Source: Hymenoscyphus infarciens | Lineage: Eukaryota > Ascomycota > Leotiomycetes > Helotiales > Helotiaceae | DNA: 37,151 nucleotides | Direction of reading: 5' to 3' | NCBI GenBank assembly: GCA_001414345.1 | Contig: LLCB01000436.1 | Location: forward strand, 1 to 37,151 | Part shown: positions 1 to 10,628 of the stretch, in pieces | Layout of the letters: each line of letters opens with the position of its first letter | How positions within the stretch are numbered: position 1 is the first letter of the stretch | Translations under genes and position numbers: made by a program | The notes under the pieces: model-generated | The model's database searches: none | What the model saw: the letters and a program-made list of their open reading frames with translations, nothing else | What the model was told of the DNA's origin: nothing

Positions 1-1100
<1,100 letters not shown>

Positions 1101-1650
1101 ACTAATATTTTAGACTTTATAAATATTATAAATCTTTATCTTTTTAATTAAAAACTAATTAAATAAATAACTATCTTCTAATAAAAATAATACTACTATT
1201 AGTAATTTAGTCTAAATAGAGAGATATTAATATACTTATTAGTTTTTCATTTAAAGAACTAGCTTCTTATTATTAATATAGTCTAAAATAGACTAGAAGT
1301 ACTAAGAGTAATTCTTATATATATTCTAATATAATAAAAGAAAATAATATATTAATTATATTATATTATAAAGAGCTAGAAGTACTAGTAGTACTAGTTT
1401 TAATTAGTTTATATAATCTATTATAAGAAATTATTCTATATATCTTTTTAAGATTAAATCTATTTATTTTTATTAATAAATATTATATATTACTTTATAT
1501 TTTCTATTATATTATTCTACTTTATAATCTCTCTATATATACTTCCTTATTTTAAGTAAATAATATAAGTAAGGCAATACTATTACTAAAGCTATTATAG
1601 TAGAGTCTTTACTAGTTAGTCTAAGTAGTAAGGTCTCTAGCTACGCTATA
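1101..1650. other. AT-rich RIP-like relic sequence
   Basis: The sequence stays extremely AT-rich, with almost every remaining C followed by T, and with no open reading frame. I cannot recognise the parent element. Base composition returns to normal sharply between about 1640 and 1700, which marks the left edge of the gene-bearing island. Confidence 0.75.
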
Positions 1651-2402
1651 AGTAGTACCAGCTATTATAGCAGGGGTTCCCCCACCTAAGAGTTTATCAC
1701 AGCGCTATGACAGCTCCTGAAAAGGGGTTAAGCAGGGGGTAATTTGGCATGCTAGAGGTGGTTGGATGCCATGCGTCGTCTGTTAAATTTTTGCCCGAGA
1801 AACTGGGGATGGGGTGTTGATTAGTTTTGCTTCACGTGACCAAGTGCGATGAGAGCTTGAGGTTGGCTTCTCCCATCTAGATAGAAGATGACGGAGAAGA
1901 ATTTGTTGTCAGAGTTGGTGTAAGTCTTGACTACCATTGAAACCCTTTTTTCTTTTCTGTTGAAGTCACCTGAGCACAAATTCCACTCGCTAAGTACCCA
2001 ATTCAACATGCTATTCCGGTATACTAGCATCTGGTTCCTGATCGAGGCGCACACTTAATCCATGAGATCTCCTTCTGGAACCCAATTAAACCATAACGCT
2101 TAGTGACCCCATGGGTAAGGTTTTAGCAAGGATTCTAAGGCTCGAAGCGAAAGACCTCGGATTAGAACTTAGGACTTCAACTACTTGCCTACTCTTATAC
2201 TTTGTCGAATGTGAAGATTTCCTCGTATGCTTTGAATTACAGTTTTCGGTAGTCACTCATAAGAAACCTCAATTTATATACTTTTGGTTTCATTAACAAC
2301 AAGAAGATACTATGTACAGCACCAAGGTATCATTCCGCATCCAACTCCCACATCTCGATACAGCCCATGAAACCAGAGAAAATACAACGACGGTGATGCG
2401 CT
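1651..2402. other. Intergenic edge of the island; possible short gene relic
   Basis: Composition is normal here. A 77-codon frame on the minus strand (1821-2054) has protein-like composition in its second half, but it has no recognisable domain, no upstream exon and a length that chance allows. It could be the tail of a gene cut off by the AT-rich block. The rest is the 3' flank of the minus-strand gene that ends at 2403. Confidence 0.4.
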
Positions 2403-4193
2403 CTAGCAAGACAATCCGGGCTCCATCCAAAGACACTCCGGACATTTCCCAGTGAGCTTCTCAATACCCAAAGCCTCACGCTTCAAGTTCTCCTGCTTTA
2501 CATGCTTTTCCCATGCTTTTCCCGAATCACTCACAGCATCGTTGTACAAAGACTTGAATATGTAACAGCGTGGTATCTCCCCATCCGCCTCAAACAGCGC
2601 TTTTGAACCTCTCTCATCTCCGTTTGCGTCTCCTTCATTGTCGCTGTTCACCATCGCGAGGGTTTTCAAGGCCGGAAATGTGGAAAAGGAGAAGTTCTCG
2701 TAAAACTTCCTATGAGCGAAGCCAGACCATTTACCAACATATTGAATGTTATCAGTCATTTCCTCCGGGAGTCTGGTGAAGATCGGGCGGTAGTCCCGAT
2801 GGCCGAATAACAATACATCTTTCTGGAAGTTGACTTTGATGTGGGTTTTGCCGGAGAACGGGTTGTGCTCCCCCGTGCTGGAGGTGCGGACGGTAGTGAA
2901 AGTTTTCGAGTACTTCAGGTACGCTTTTAGCGATTCCTTGCATGTAAAACTGAGACTTGAATGTTTCGTGTGGCCACCGACGAGGAAATGACTTTCCAAC
3001 ACGCTGATTGCTCGAGGTGGAAGGTCATCAGCGGCGAAAGCCCAGATCATGAATCTCAATTCTGGGGAGAGCTTGCCGAAGCAGGTGAAGACTTGGGCCA
3101 CTTCCTTTTTTGCTGTATCCTTTTGCTCCTCCTTATTGCATTCCTTTGTGCCAAACTTCCAATTTTTCTTGGGTGAGAGACCGGGCGAGCCATTGCTGTG
3201 TTGTTTTGGAGAGGGCTCCACAACCTTGCTAAGTCCGTTTTTCTTGGTAACTAATGAATTGGTAGGATCGAATGGTATCGCTCCCGTGTTTTCGATTGAC
3301 GAGATGGCGAGGCTTCCAGGTTCTTCTTCGGTACCTGAAGGGGCGGCGGGATTGGCCCATTCTTCTCCCTCATATGGAAATTGTGAGCTGATAGAACTAA
3401 CGAGTTCAAAGACGTGGTCCGAAAAATCGGTGCCGAAGTCAACATCAAATCCTTCCGTATCTGAAGGGTTAGTAGGATCAACAGGTTCATCTCCCGTGTT
3501 TACGACTGAAGAGTTGGTGAGACTTCCGGGCTCTTCTTCAGTACCTGAAGGAGCGGCGGGATTGACCCATTCTTCTCCCTCATATGCGCTGATGGGAATG
3601 CTGGGTACCTCTTGACCAAGATCTAAATTACCGTCCCAGTCGCCGTGGTAAGGAAGAATCGGCTCGATATCATCGAAGTACCACTCGGCGTCAACAGAAC
3701 TTGACTCGATGCCGGAGTTTGAAGTAAACCAGTACGTATCTAAAGGGGCAGTAGTATTGACAAATGCTTCTCCAGTATATGCATACGAGAGGGGGGAACT
3801 GCCAGGTACATCTGTCGAGCTGGAAAGAGTGGTGGTATCGTTGAAGGTTTCTCCCGAGATGGCGGAACTGCCAGGTACATCTATCGAGCTAGAAAGAGTA
3901 GTGGTATCGTTAAAGGTTTCTCCCGAGATGGCGGAACTGCCAGGTATATCTATCGAGCTAGAAAGAGTGGTGGTATCGTTAAAGGTTTCTCCCGAGATGG
4001 CGGAACTGCCAGGTACATCTGTCGAGCTGGAAAGAGTGGTGGTAGCGTTGAAGGTTTCTCCCGCACTCTCAAAGATGGCGGAACTGCATGATACAGGTGT
4101 TGTGTGATTGTCAGAGACTCTCTCAACGCTTCGAGGACTAGAGTGAGCACGCTTCGCTCTCGTCCTCTTCTTCGCATCCCGAAAATTTCTCAT
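2403..4193 (-). CDS. 2EXR-domain protein with internal tandem repeats (596 aa)
   Basis: This is an uninterrupted 596-codon frame whose ATG lies just below a spliced leader. Residues about 368-462 form a 2EXR domain: it opens with an F-x-x-L-x-PELR-x-x-IW motif (369-384) and closes with a KVNFQKDVLLF strand (453-463). The first motif resembles the LPxEL start of F-boxes, and the family's function is unknown. The N-terminus is basic. Residues about 45-136 are four 23-residue Ser/Thr-rich repeats (GETFNDTTTLSSS type). Residues about 204-247 and 274-316 are two copies of an acidic YEGEEW-NPAAPSGTEEEPGSL block 70 residues apart. The C-terminus holds a CPEC motif (584-587). There is no signal peptide or membrane segment, so the protein is probably cytoplasmic or nuclear. 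The 2EXR call is firm; any role as a ubiquitin-ligase adaptor would be inference from the F-box-like motif only. Confidence 0.9.
   Translation of the reverse strand: MRNFRDAKKRTRAKRAHSSPRSVERVSDNHTTPVSCSSAIFESAGETFNATTTLSSSTDVPGSSAISGETFNDTTTLSSSIDIPGSSAISGETFNDTTTLSSSIDVPGSSAISGETFNDTTTLSSSTDVPGSSPLSYAYTGEAFVNTTAPLDTYWFTSNSGIESSSVDAEWYFDDIEPILPYHGDWDGNLDLGQEVPSIPISAYEGEEWVNPAAPSGTEEEPGSLTNSSVVNTGDEPVDPTNPSDTEGFDVDFGTDFSDHVFELVSSISSQFPYEGEEWANPAAPSGTEEEPGSLAISSIENTGAIPFDPTNSLVTKKNGLSKVVEPSPKQHSNGSPGLSPKKNWKFGTKECNKEEQKDTAKKEVAQVFTCFGKLSPELRFMIWAFAADDLPPRAISVLESHFLVGGHTKHSSLSFTCKESLKAYLKYSKTFTTVRTSSTGEHNPFSGKTHIKVNFQKDVLLFGHRDYRPIFTRLPEEMTDNIQYVGKWSGFAHRKFYENFSFSTFPALKTLAMVNSDNEGDANGDERGSKALFEADGEIPRCYIFKSLYNDAVSDSGKAWEKHVKQENLKREALGIEKLTGKCPECLWMEPGLSC
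3795..4070 (-). repeat. Coding minisatellite, four 69-bp units
   Basis: The string GGAACTGCCAGGTA recurs at 3795, 3864, 3933 and 4002, exactly 69 bp apart, and a diverged echo begins at 4080. The unit is a multiple of three and encodes 23 residues, so copy-number change would keep the frame. The copies differ at only a few positions, which points to recent expansion or ongoing homogenisation. Confidence 0.95.
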
Positions 4194-4211
4194 TTTGCCC
4201 TAAACTGACTC

Positions 4212-4307
4212 TCACAGAGCGTTGTTCACTCTTGTCTGTGTGAATTGTGTGCGCAGCTGAACTTGACATGCAATAACGGTGAGGAGGTTTCGTCGGTTGC
4301 TGGTCAT
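4212..4307 (-). other. Upstream ORF in the leader of the 596-aa 2EXR gene
   Basis: A 31-codon ORF begins with the first ATG after the leader intron and stops 18 bp before the main start codon. Its ATG is the very first triplet of the downstream leader exon, so splicing of the adjacent intron determines its 5' context. Upstream ORFs of this kind usually lower translation of the main frame. Whether it is translated here cannot be seen. Confidence 0.5.
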
Positions 4308-4376
4308 CTGTTAGTTAGAAGTTGTTCTTGACTTGTCTTGGAGACATAGAAGAATCGATAAATAGCGGAGGCTTAC
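4308..4376 (-). other. Probable 5'-leader intron of the 596-aa 2EXR gene
   Basis: Read on the minus strand, a CAAG|GTAAGC donor (4376) is followed 69 bp later by a CTAACTAACAG acceptor (4308), with a CTAAC branch site just upstream. This length and these signals match the coding introns elsewhere in the window. It implies that the transcript starts upstream of about 4380. Confidence 0.6.
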
Positions 4377-4379
4377 CTT

Positions 4380-5160
4380 GTCTGTTGATTGTTGGTAGCT
4401 GAACAAGAAGACGAAAGTTGCATTGGCCTCAGTAGGCACGACGTTCTCTGGAGCGTCGGTTTCTTTGTTTCTGGGAGGAGAAGAGCTGGGGAAGCTTACG
4501 GAAATCGTGTTGGTATTCGTGAGGGATAGCTATGTCAGAAAGCTCTAATTACTCATGGATACTGGTCAAGGTTGATGTTGATGTGTATAGGTAGTCTAGT
4601 AGACACCTTATACATGCAGCTACTAGCGCCGGAGTTTAGCCGATAAAGGGGGCCTGGTGTTGTATCTAACTCAAATTCACCGACTAAGCGAGACATCTTG
4701 CCATGGAGCTCTCCCTTCTTCACTTCAACAACGTGACATGTAAGCTGCTGGTAATTATCAAATGCTAACACCACAAAGCTGTGATTTATGTTTTATCAAT
4801 TGAAATGAAGATTTCTAGGAGAAAAAACAACCTGAACTCAAGCAAAATATTTCTGAATGATATCTTCAGGCCAGCCTAAAGGGTTCTCATACTATTTGAG
4901 ATGAGAAATCATAGAGTCAATTCTATGAAGTGCGCATGAGATAAACTCGAGCAACTCCATCCTAGAGCTAATGCAAGCCACATTAACACTAGCAAGGATA
5001 CCCTACTAGCGTACGTTAGCGTGTGGTCCATGCCGTGTTGATTCATCTATATGGTGGCACGTCATTCCCTTTGGTATAAACAACAAAAATTCAACAATTC
5101 GACACTTAAATCATCTCACGATCCACTACAAGAGCTGTTACACGATACCTTCTCCCAACT
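4380..5160. other. Upstream intergenic region, no gene seen
   Basis: This stretch contains the likely promoter of the minus-strand 2EXR gene. I found no convincing coding frame. A 73-codon minus-strand frame at 4553-4774 has no domain or splice partner and is within chance length. Confidence 0.5.
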
Positions 5161-5167
5161 GGAGGGT

Positions 5168-5219
5168 ACGGGAGGGTGTCCCTCCCGTGGGGTGGTTGAA
5201 GGGGGGTTGAACCCCCTTC
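5168..5219. repeat. Pair of adjacent G/C-rich hairpins
   Basis: ACGGGAGGG-TGT-CCCTCCCGT (5168-5188) is a perfect 9-bp stem with a 3-nt loop. It is followed at about 5199-5219 by AAGGGGG-GTTGAA-CCCCCTT. A diverged second copy of the same G-rich block lies at about 5346-5400 (GGGAGG...TCCTTCCCAC...GGGGGGTCGAAGGGGGG). The block stands out from the AT-rich surroundings and is probably the relic of a repeat. Confidence 0.7.
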
Positions 5220-5400
5220 TATGTGTAATTTACTTCTTCTATTCGTCTCTTAGCTAATCTTGACTAACTTTGAAGTAACTGGTGAGCGTTCCAACAGACT
5301 TTAAAGCTTGAGTTCAATTTCACGCTTACATTACGAGTTAACTAACGGGAGGTAGGGCGTCCTTCCCACTGGGGGGTCGAAGGGGGGTGTCCTCCCTCCT

Positions 5401-5618
5401 GGTGGACAGAAAAAGCGGCAATAAATATCAAAGTCGTACCTGCCTATCTTACTTATTATTCCAACTTTCTAAAATAATTTAGCTTGACTATTCTAAACTT
5501 CTAGGTTAACATTCTAAATTTTTCCAAGTTTATCGGGTAATTACTTTCAATTGCCCTAGATAGTTAGAACAATGAGCTATTTAAGCATGTACGAATACTG
5601 CCGCTTTTTCTGTCCACC
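5401..5618. mobile_element. MITE-like element with 20-bp terminal inverted repeats
   Basis: GGTGGACAGAAAAAGCGGCA at 5401-5420 is repeated as an exact reverse complement at 5599-5618, enclosing 178 bp of AT-rich, non-coding sequence. Short non-autonomous DNA transposons look like this. The GGACAGAAAA core is reminiscent of Tc1/mariner-type ends, but no flanking TA or other clear target duplication is visible, so the superfamily is uncertain. The element lies between two head-to-head 2EXR genes, directly beside the second G-rich block. Confidence 0.75.
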
Positions 5619-6836
5619 GCATGCCTCCTTTCGCAGATTGAATGAATGAGTGTGCGGGGGTATATTTCCCTGCTAGCGTGCGCCACTAGTTCTGGACAGA
5701 CTTGTCGACTCCGTTGAATGTAACTCCAACATGACGTTAATCTCAATTCCATTGAATAACTTCGCGGGTCCAGGGTTGCTAGGCTACTCGGTTTTTCTTC
5801 AATAGGAAGTTGTATTTAAGATGGATGAACCCTTGGGATAAAGAGTCGGTTTGGGAAGTTGGGGGGATGGCCTCAAAGCGTTGCCAGAACTCGCCAACAC
5901 CCGCAACCACCCCTTCCTTCCACTGATTTGAGCTTCGTTTACAAGTGCTTCCCAAAGCTAGTGTCCATTTCCTTGGTTCGTGCTGGAGATCTCGGATCTT
6001 TTGGAGATGAGAGAAAAGAGCTGGCACAGACGGTGTATACCTTTGGTTTTAGTTTTGCTAAGCAATGGAGAAATGGTGCTACTAATGCTGAGGCGGAGTA
6101 TCTAGCCGACTCTTGGATACGGCACCGAAGTTCTTCTGAGAGTGGAGAACCTGACCCACCATGTCCTTCTGTCAAATTTAGCAGGCCAGTGCGAAGTTGG
6201 GCACACAGGTGGTAAATCGCTTGGTACCACGGCAAATTCTAGGGAAGATAACTTAACTCGGGTTGGTATGGGAACATGGTGTTGAATCTTTTTGACGTCC
6301 AGTTTGAGACTGGAGGCTGCGGACAAATTGAAGCTACGAACTCGATTTTACACAACCAATCAAACTGAAGCAACTTGTCCAATACCACTAATTTTATCCG
6401 GACGTACTTGTGAGGTTATGTGGTTAATCTCCTGGCGCTTTTAAACTAATTTCCTTCTGGATTCTTTAGCGATCAACGACCGAAGCTTGTACAACACTTC
6501 CTCGTAAAACCCCCAACAATTCAAGCGTTAGCTTCAAAGAAATCTATTATCTGCTCTCGCTTGTGTTCCATCATGTTCAATATTCTGTCTGCTGTAAACT
6601 TCAACCTCGGCTTTGTTTGTTTGAAAAGTGGCAAGTCTCGGGTAGTTTCACTTCCAAATTTGTGTTTAATTAGCCCCACATAGGAAAGACTATACACAGA
6701 GTGAATTAAACTTGATTAGTAACGCGGCTGCCTAGATTGTTTGCACAGCACCAAGCGCGTCTTTTATTTTGAAGGGCAACTCAACCATACCAATATCATC
6801 ACACTGCATAAACAACCACCATCGAACCCTTCATCT
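5619..6836. other. Intergenic region with possible gene relic
   Basis: On the plus strand about 5850-6215 reads as protein-like sequence in two adjoining frames. One carries ALPELANTRNHPFLP and, after a shift near 5925, the other carries FPKLVSISLVRAGDLGSF. This would suit a decayed F-box/leucine-rich protein, but the similarity is only by eye. The rest, including the leader of the plus-strand 2EXR gene, shows no feature. Confidence 0.3.
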
Positions 6837-7900
6837 ATGGGCACGATGCACAACATGCGCTTACGGGCCAGGCCACATCGCCTTCCAGTTACGGGTAGCG
6901 CAAAGACAGTTAGCAAGCAACTCCTTCAAGCCCGTCAATCTCAACGCTCCGCAAGCTCCAAGCAACAACCCGCAACCACAACATCGATCTCTCAAACAGG
7001 CGCGCTGTAAGTTCCATCCACATCCTTGAATCCCCCATCCGATACAATGCCAGCTAATACGAGCCTTTTAGCACAACCTCGCAACCATCTGAAAAATTAG
7101 ACACGCTTCACCTTTCATCCGAGCCCAACACGATGACGGAACCTTTCACCACTTTCCACGTCTTTAAAAAACTCCCAGTAGAACTCCGAAAGATGATCTG
7201 GGAAGAAGGAATCAAGAATCTCCCCGGAAGAGTCATCCTCCTCGACTTCGAATTGTGGAATCTACAGAGTAGCGAGGAGAAAAACTTAATCGACCCTCGT
7301 GGATATGGCCACCAAGTCTTGCCCCCTTTCTGCGAAATATGCTCCGAAGCCAAACGAACATACGAAAGATATCGAGCCGTAACAGAGATTACTCTCTTCA
7401 TGGAGAACCCACTCGATATTAAACAACGTGGATGCTTCAGAGACCTTCAAGGCTTCGCACGTGTCGCCAAATCAACCCCAATAACCGTCAACCCCTCGAA
7501 GGACTTCGTCGTATTTGCGCAGGAAACTGGCAAGCACAAGACCGAAAAGTTTGCAGAGCTCATTGGTCCAGATAATTGCGGAAAGATACGACATATCGGC
7601 AAAATTGGTGGACCACACAGAGTTTGTCATCAGACTGCCCTCCAGGACTTGTCGGATTTTGAAAAGCTCTTTCCGAACGTGGAAACTTGTTCAATCATCA
7701 ATCGAAATTCGCTCCAAATTGTACTCGAGATGCAGAGGGATGTGTATACATTGGTTCCCGACACGATCACGGACTACTCTGGAATAGTGATTCGTTATCC
7801 TAGCCCTCTCCAGGCAAGAGGATTTTATAGTCAAACGACTGGAAAGGATCTGACAACCTTATTCCCCAAACACAAGGCTATGCAGATGGAGAAGTTTTGA
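6837..7900 (+). CDS. Two-exon 2EXR-domain protein (332 aa)
   Basis: Exon 1 (6837-7006) and exon 2 (7072-7900) are joined across a 65-bp intron (GTAAGTTCC donor at 7007, GCTAATAC branch, CTTTTAG acceptor at 7071). The splice keeps a single frame with no stop. The first in-frame ATG is at 6837 (MGTMHNMRLRAR); a start at 7133 would leave only exon 2 and 255 residues. Residues 1-77 are basic, Ser/Gln-rich and low in complexity. The 2EXR domain starts at about residue 85 with F-x-x-F-x-x-LPVELR-x-x-IW and ends near 206 with ITVNPSKDFVVF. There is no membrane segment or signal peptide. It is head-to-head with the 596-residue 2EXR gene, 2.6 kb away, but the two share little outside the domain, so they are not a recent duplicate pair. 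Function unknown. Confidence 0.85.
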
Positions 7901-10328
7901 TGAGCATTTGATAGGCGGCGTTGTGTAGTCTTTATTCGAGCGAGGGCTTTATGGTATGAGAATGGTGGGCAAGAGTCAACCTGGAATCCCCATGTTCCAC
8001 ATACACTTTTAACATTACTTTGTAGAAGAAATACCCCCAATTCAGCTCGGTTTCTTTGTACATACAACGCAAAGTTTTATACTGGCCAAGAGGTTGGTGG
8101 TCAAGATGAAATTTTCGGGCAAGACTCGATGTGTGTCGATGAGCATTGCGCTCTCGTCCACAGTGGATCAATAAAAATTTTACAACTGTGTGCCATCATG
8201 TTCATATTCAGTGTCAAAGATTCTCATCTCTTCCCTTTTAGTTGACTTCATGATACATTTCAGCATCAAGGCCAATTTGAGCAAACTTGTTCTTCTCAAC
8301 TAAGTTAGCTCATCGTTTGGCGACAAGCAGACTTAGGGATAAAAGCACAGTTTCAATTCCACTTCAAGTCCAATCCTTAATCGTCACCACTCGATAAGCT
8401 CGAGGTACTAAATGACCCCAAAGAGTGTCATATCTACCAGTAGTCCTCAGGTATTCCGCTTTCCTGCCTCGAAACCCAAACCATCCGCACTTAAAAGACA
8501 AAGCATGCCCCCAACTCCCGCTGGCCACCCGTACTCCAAGTCTCCGATCATTTGAGAGGTATAAACCCCAAGGAACAAAAGGCCAACCAACGGCCCTAAC
8601 ACTCCAAATACTCCTTCGACCAAACACAACCCTTAATCTCCTTGCCCTTGCGCCCTCGAACCCTCATCCCAAGATGCTTTTCCATAACCATTCCATCCAA
8701 AACTCTGGCACCATCAACATTTCCACCCAGTTGAAAAAGCGACAAAAAAGAAACAAGATCATTTTAACGCCAAACAAAATGAAGGTGTGTGATGTTCGTG
8801 GAGGATAACATCAGATAGGCATGAGTCATAAATCATGGTAAAGCAACAATAACGTTGCTTTCTGGTTGAGAAATGTGAAAGTGTTTGGGTGCTGTTGGGT
8901 GAGTGAGTTGGAGTGTGACATTTTTTTATAAGAAACTTTGATTGCAAGAGTCCCTTGTCTGTATCGTCAAATTGGGTTCATCTACTACTCGAGAGAAGGA
9001 AGTTGTATTAAAGGTTTGGTAAGAATGGATGGCTTCATGATAATTTTCAGTGTAAAAGTGAGGTTCAGTTTGCATTCTAGTTTTTGGTAAAATCAAGTTG
9101 GATTTTTTAGTTTTGATATTTGCTTTCTAGAAGAGCTAATGAAATTTGCATTTTCCGTGGAAGAAAATGTAAAGAGTAGGCGAATTTAAAATCAAGACAG
9201 TTGATAGTGACAGGATAACAAAAACCGCTCCAGCAAGTTGGAAAAAATTGTGAACTTTTATCATGACTAGATCAAGTTGAAGTAATAAAAGAGCGCCAAC
9301 GGAGGATAAGGATATAATTTCTTTAGCTAACCCCTCTCAAGATAAACTCCACGGAAAGAAAATTACATCCAACCTCTCAACTCACACCAAACGAACCCCA
9401 TTCAAGACTCATAAATCTAAAGTCTCGTCTGCAAGTACTACATCTACCAAATTCTCACATAAGCCCTCCCCTCACTATCCCACGATCTCCAAACTGTACC
9501 CCCCACGAACTCCACCCCCTAGTTCTGAATACCGAGTATCTTTCCTGAACACAAAAACCCTTGATACGACCCGGCTCCCCCGAAGCTGACATCATCTCAC
9601 GCACTCAGCTCGAGGATTGCTCATGATTAACGGTCAGGATGAGAATCCTTTTGAGGAACGCCACAAGCGAAGCGAAACGAAACGGGCCGTTGCATCCTGA
9701 ATTATTATCGTTTTTTGTGAGGTGAGGGATTTGCTGATGGTTTTCTAGAAGGAGGGCTGGGAATGGGAGGGGGATGTGTTACATTGTATTGATGGTTGTA
9801 CTCTTGTGGTTTTGAAGCGGGGGAGGTGAAGATTTTAGGCTTTATTTTAGGCCTTATTTTAGAGAAATTAACTCAGAGAGAAAAAACTAAAAGAGGAAGA
9901 ATTCTAATAAAAGAAGTCTCCAAGAAAAGGAAACTATAATCGAGTACAACGTCGCACATCCCAAATCCCCGAACCGGACTCAAAAGAGAGGGTACATCCT
10001 GTGTAACCTCAACCCCTCCTCCCACCACCTCCGAACTCCACCAAGCCCAACTAGGTATCGGAAAAGTACATCCATTTCCACATCAAACTTAAAGGCATAA
10101 AGAATTCGAGAAAACAAGATGTCATTGAGTCTTCCCATGATAGGTGGCCTACTTACACCTTCCCCATTCTCTTCTCCGACGATTGCGAAAAATAGAATTG
10201 AAATCATTACACAAAGTAGAATTGGATTCCACGTGAAGAGCCAAGAAGATTGTTCTTCCTATTCTGGTAACTCCCAAAGAGGCGGAGGATAGTAAAGCCG
10301 AATGTCCCTGTGCCTCTCTCATACATAC
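7901..10328. other. Intergenic tract, no assignable gene
   Basis: No frame here has a recognisable domain. The most protein-like short frame starts at 8412 (plus, 47 codons, MTPKSVISTSSPQVF...) and lacks a convincing continuation exon. Runs at 9340-9540 are C-rich and leader-like. A CCATCATGTTCA segment at about 8190 resembles one near 6570, on the other side of the 2EXR gene. Confidence 0.4.
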
Positions 10329-10628
10329 TTACTGTTCCGGTACAAAGCTCAAAAACAAAAGTGGCGTCTCCAACCCCCCTTTCCTTAAGGAGAAGTTGTT
10401 GCGTACTTCGATAGTCTCGGATAGAGTTTTACGTGAAAACTCACCGGTTGGGAAACCATCGCGATCCGCAAAATAAACCGCGTTGGTGTTGTAAAGGAGG
10501 GTATATGAGCCTTTGATATAGAAATCAAGTACGCGATAAGCAGGGTAACTTTGGATACGGAACCAGCTATCCACTCCCCGACCCAATAACAGGACTGCGA
10601 ATACATACACCGCCCGAATGTCCCTCAT
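10329..10628 (-). CDS. Doubtful 99-aa frame with signal-peptide-like start
   Basis: The frame opens with MRDIRAVYVFAVLLLGRG, which could serve as a signal peptide or membrane anchor, and continues as mixed, protein-like sequence without cysteine pairs. Its last codons overlap a strong donor-like sequence (CA|GTAAGTATG), but joining to the TTACCAG acceptor 73 bp downstream leads at once to a stop. A further 75-codon frame follows at 9980-10207 on the same strand. This may be a broken gene or chance, since frames of about 100 codons are expected by chance in a tract this long. No family recognised. Confidence 0.22.
   Translation of the reverse strand: MRDIRAVYVFAVLLLGRGVDSWFRIQSYPAYRVLDFYIKGSYTLLYNTNAVYFADRDGFPTGEFSRKTLSETIEVRNNFSLRKGGLETPLLFLSFVPEQ

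Noticed and set aside
6560..8220. CCATCATGTTCA-containing segments flanking the two-exon 2EXR gene (about 6570 and 8190) as a duplication footprint
   Set aside because: Only about 12 bases match exactly, which chance can explain over this distance.
8412..8555. 47-codon frame starting MTPKSVISTSSPQVF
   Set aside because: Protein-like, but no donor before the stop and no downstream exon that continues it convincingly.
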